Made by a program: the position numbers and the translations under genes. Positions 61,994-64,000 of a stretch of DNA of 64,000 bases are shown piece after piece. Source of the stretch: CAYQIM01 sp964417555 (lineage in GTDB: Bacteria > Pseudomonadota > Gammaproteobacteria > Diplorickettsiales > Diplorickettsiaceae); contig CAYQIM010000059.1 in the NCBI GenBank assembly GCA_964417555.1, forward strand, positions 1 through 64,000, written 5' to 3'. The notes under the pieces were generated by a model. That model saw nothing but the letters and a program-made list of their open reading frames with translations. It did not search any database and was not told the DNA's origin. Position 1 is the stretch's first letter. Each line of letters opens with the position of its first letter.

Positions 61994-63745
61994 TTAATCT
62001 ACCATTCCTTTCGGCGGCGCTACCACCTTTGGTGGTGCTTGATTTAAACTGGCTAAATCATCAGGCGGAATATTGAGTAAGTGTAAGGTATTATTCATGA
62101 CGTGCGAAAAAATAGGTCCTGCGGTATAACCCCCATAATAAAATCGACCTTTTGGATCATGCAATACCACCGCAACCACTAAGCGCGGCCGACTGGCTGG
62201 TGCTATACCAATAAAAATACTATTGTAGTGATGCTTTTCATAACCCTGTGCACCGACAATACGAACAGTTCCTGTCTTCCCCGTCACTCGATAACCCGGT
62301 ACACGTGCTAAAGGGGCGGTACCGCCTTTTGTTAATACAGATTCCAACATATCCAGCACTTCACGACTGATCTTGGCATCGATAACTCGTTGTCCTGCCG
62401 GCATGTCGCCTTGAACTTTGAGAAATGTCACTGGCAGCTTAATTCCTCCGTGTGCCAATACGGCATAAGCTTGCGTAAGTTGTAGCGCCGTCACTGAAAG
62501 ACCGTAGCCAAACGACAACGTGGCTAATACAAAAGGATTCCAAACCCTAAAATTCGGTAAACTACCGCTTCTCTCGCCTGGAAAACCACTCTCGCTTATC
62601 TGACCGAAACCTACTACATGTAACATATTCCAAAGATTTTCGGCAGGCAGGGATAAAACCAGTTTTGACATGCCCATATTACTGGAAATTTGTAATATCT
62701 TTGTCAAATCCATCACTCCATTATTACGTTCGTCCATAATTCGCTTACCGGCTACAATCATCCAGCCAGGAGCAGTATCAATTTGACTGCTGGGCGTAAA
62801 TTGACCACTTGCCAATACGCTGGCCATACTAAAACTCTTAATAGTTGAACCCGGCTCAAATAAATCAGTTATCGCTCTATTGCGATAACGGCCATCCTGA
62901 ATATTGAGTCGATCGTTGGGATTATAGCTAGGCCAATTGACCATCGCCAAAACTTCACCGCTTTGTACATCCAGCACCACAACAGAGCCTGAATCCGCTT
63001 GGTATTTTTCAATCCCTGCCTTTAACTCTCTGTATGCAATATATTGAATTCGTCTGTCAATACTGAGTTGTAGATCATGGCCTGGGCTGGGCGCACGAAC
63101 AGAATGCACATCAGCAATAATATGCCCTAGTCTATCTTTAATCACTTTTTTTAAACCAGAACGGCCTTCTAACCAATTATTATAAGCAAGTTCTAGACCT
63201 TCTTGACCTTTATCATCGATGTTGGTTAAGCCAATGACATGCGCCATCACCGGCCCTTCCGGATAATAACGATGGTATTCATCTTGTAAAAATAAGCCGG
63301 GAATTTTAAGTGATTTAATTTTCGCGCCTAAACTAGGGCTAAGCCCGCGCTTTAAATAAACAAACTCTTTATCTTGCGCATGCAACCATTGCTCTCGAAT
63401 AATTTGCGTCGGAATATGCAATAAATGACTTAATTCGTGCAACTGTGAAGACTGTGGTTTAAAAGATGCTGGGTCAATCCAAACCGCATTAACAGGCGTA
63501 CTAACCGCTAAGGGCTCACCATTTCGATCAAGGATCATGCCACGATGTGCAGGAATAATAACATTACGAACGGTTCGTGCATTACCTTGGCTACGTAAAA
63601 ATTGGCGATTGATGATCGTGAGATCAATCAATCTTGCAATTAAGCCAAACGCAATCACGATTAAGATGAATACAACAACCCATAAACGGCTAGCAGTCAG
63701 AATGGATGAAGTACGTCTTGTTTTATTTAAGTGTCGCACTCCCAT
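61994..63745 (-). CDS. ftsI: penicillin-binding protein 3 / FtsI
   Basis: FtsI is the septal transpeptidase that crosslinks peptidoglycan during division. The 583 aa have an N-terminal membrane helix (LWVVVFILIVIAFGLIARLI), the dimerisation domain, and the transpeptidase motifs GSTIK (about 295), SSN (about 352) and KTGT (about 488). It follows ftsL by 15 bp, as in the dcw cluster. The rest of the cluster (murE on) would lie to the left but is replaced by repeats and paralogue C, so the dcw cluster is broken here. Confidence 0.95.
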   Translation of the reverse strand: MGVRHLNKTRRTSSILTASRLWVVVFILIVIAFGLIARLIDLTIINRQFLRSQGNARTVRNVIIPAHRGMILDRNGEPLAVSTPVNAVWIDPASFKPQSSQLHELSHLLHIPTQIIREQWLHAQDKEFVYLKRGLSPSLGAKIKSLKIPGLFLQDEYHRYYPEGPVMAHVIGLTNIDDKGQEGLELAYNNWLEGRSGLKKVIKDRLGHIIADVHSVRAPSPGHDLQLSIDRRIQYIAYRELKAGIEKYQADSGSVVVLDVQSGEVLAMVNWPSYNPNDRLNIQDGRYRNRAITDLFEPGSTIKSFSMASVLASGQFTPSSQIDTAPGWMIVAGKRIMDERNNGVMDLTKILQISSNMGMSKLVLSLPAENLWNMLHVVGFGQISESGFPGERSGSLPNFRVWNPFVLATLSFGYGLSVTALQLTQAYAVLAHGGIKLPVTFLKVQGDMPAGQRVIDAKISREVLDMLESVLTKGGTAPLARVPGYRVTGKTGTVRIVGAQGYEKHHYNSIFIGIAPASRPRLVVAVVLHDPKGRFYYGGYTAGPIFSHVMNNTLHLLNIPPDDLASLNQAPPKVVAPPKGMVD

Positions 63746-63760
63746 GAAATCGCATCATTC

Positions 63761-64000
63761 CTAAGTGAGCTGGGTTAATAATACAGTGTCCTTCGTATGC
63801 GGAATCTGCATCCCTAACTCTTGCTGTGCCAATGTCTGTATACGCACAGGCGCTGCCCAGGTATTCTCTTCCAGTAACAATTGACTCCATTGTGTTTTTA
63901 AACTATCGCGTTCTTGTTCACTGGATTGCAATTCGCTATATAAATTACGCTGTAGGGCTTTAACATAGATAACTGACAACGCTGAAGACAATATCGCTAA
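63761..64000 (-). CDS. ftsL: cell-division protein FtsL, 5' end beyond window
   Basis: The visible part is the end of the membrane helix (LAILSSALSVIYVKALQRNL), a coiled coil (LYSELQSSEQERDSLKTQW) and the C-terminal EENTWAAPVRIQTLAQQELGM segment, all as in FtsL, which bridges FtsB and FtsQ in the divisome. The frame is still open at base 64000, so the true start is probably outside the window; an in-window ATG at 63991 would cut the membrane helix. Confidence 0.9.
   Translation of the reverse strand, partial: LAILSSALSVIYVKALQRNLYSELQSSEQERDSLKTQWSQLLLEENTWAAPVRIQTLAQQELGMQIPHTKDTVLLTQLT

Overview
The window looks like a chromosomal segment of an obligate or near-obligate intracellular gammaproteobacterium of the order Legionellales, most likely the Coxiellaceae (Rickettsiella / Diplorickettsia / Coxiella side). 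The evidence is a contiguous Dot/Icm type IVB secretion block in Legionella region-II order, an unrecognisable small gene where Legionella has icmR, an AT-rich composition, many decayed mobile-element pieces, several interrupted genes, and dispersed palindromic repeats. The genus is an inference from gene content; no database was searched.

Layout. 1-1.1 kb: a prophage scar (terminase fragment, truncated tyrosine integrase) against tRNA-Ala(GGC). 1.2-4.2 kb: housekeeping genes gltX, yciO-like, yciB, bolA. 4.2-22.5 kb, all on the minus strand: an unknown 567-aa protein, then dotO, dotN, two tandem dotP copies, dotE, dotF, dotG, dotH, dotI, dotJ, dotK, dotL, dotM, icmQ and a candidate IcmR-functional (FIR) gene. 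22.5-25.9 kb: a MidA/NDUFAF7-type methyltransferase, a pteridine-reductase-like SDR, a RelE/Phd toxin-antitoxin pair with a clear promoter, and a YafQ-like toxin relic. 25.9-31.7 kb: the SUF iron-sulfur operon (Rrf2 regulator, sufB, C, D, S, U). 31.7-38.2 kb: an accessory island separating sufU from sufT. It holds an integrase relic, two crystallin-like proteins, a Kelch-like protein, a deleted copy of sufS, IS256 relics and an RgpF-like glycosyltransferase. 38.2-40.8 kb: sufT, then gshB and gshA. 41-45 kb: a second accessory patch with an IS1595 relic and a second Kelch-like gene broken by an in-frame stop. 45.2-47.6 kb: an APC permease and a DciA-like protein. 47.6-53.7 kb: a stop-interrupted membrane protein, era, rnc, lepB, lepA and an esterase. 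53.8-56 kb: lptM, a frameshifted lysA, and dapF. 56.2-60.4 kb: fumC and a phoB - phoR-like - epmB run in which the kinase is fused in frame to a frameshifted epmB. 60.7-61.6 kb: a third crystallin-like paralogue. 62-64 kb: ftsI and ftsL.

The most novel signal is a lineage-specific protein family at three loci (31.8-36.4, 43.1-44.6 and 60.7-61.6 kb). Three members end in a beta/gamma-crystallin-like domain and two in a Kelch-like region. All five appear to start with a related beta-rich module. Two of the five are interrupted. They sit in a genome that encodes Dot/Icm, so they are reasonable effector or surface-protein candidates, but nothing in the sequence proves secretion.

A second theme is ongoing gene decay. 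lysA is broken by an 8-bp tandem duplication while dapF is intact, which would keep meso-DAP for peptidoglycan and lose lysine synthesis. epmB, the RgpF-like gene, one crystallin-like gene, one Kelch-like gene and the membrane protein near era are each interrupted once. Some of these could be sequencing errors. A third theme is a set of dispersed palindromic repeats, several of which end exactly at stop codons.
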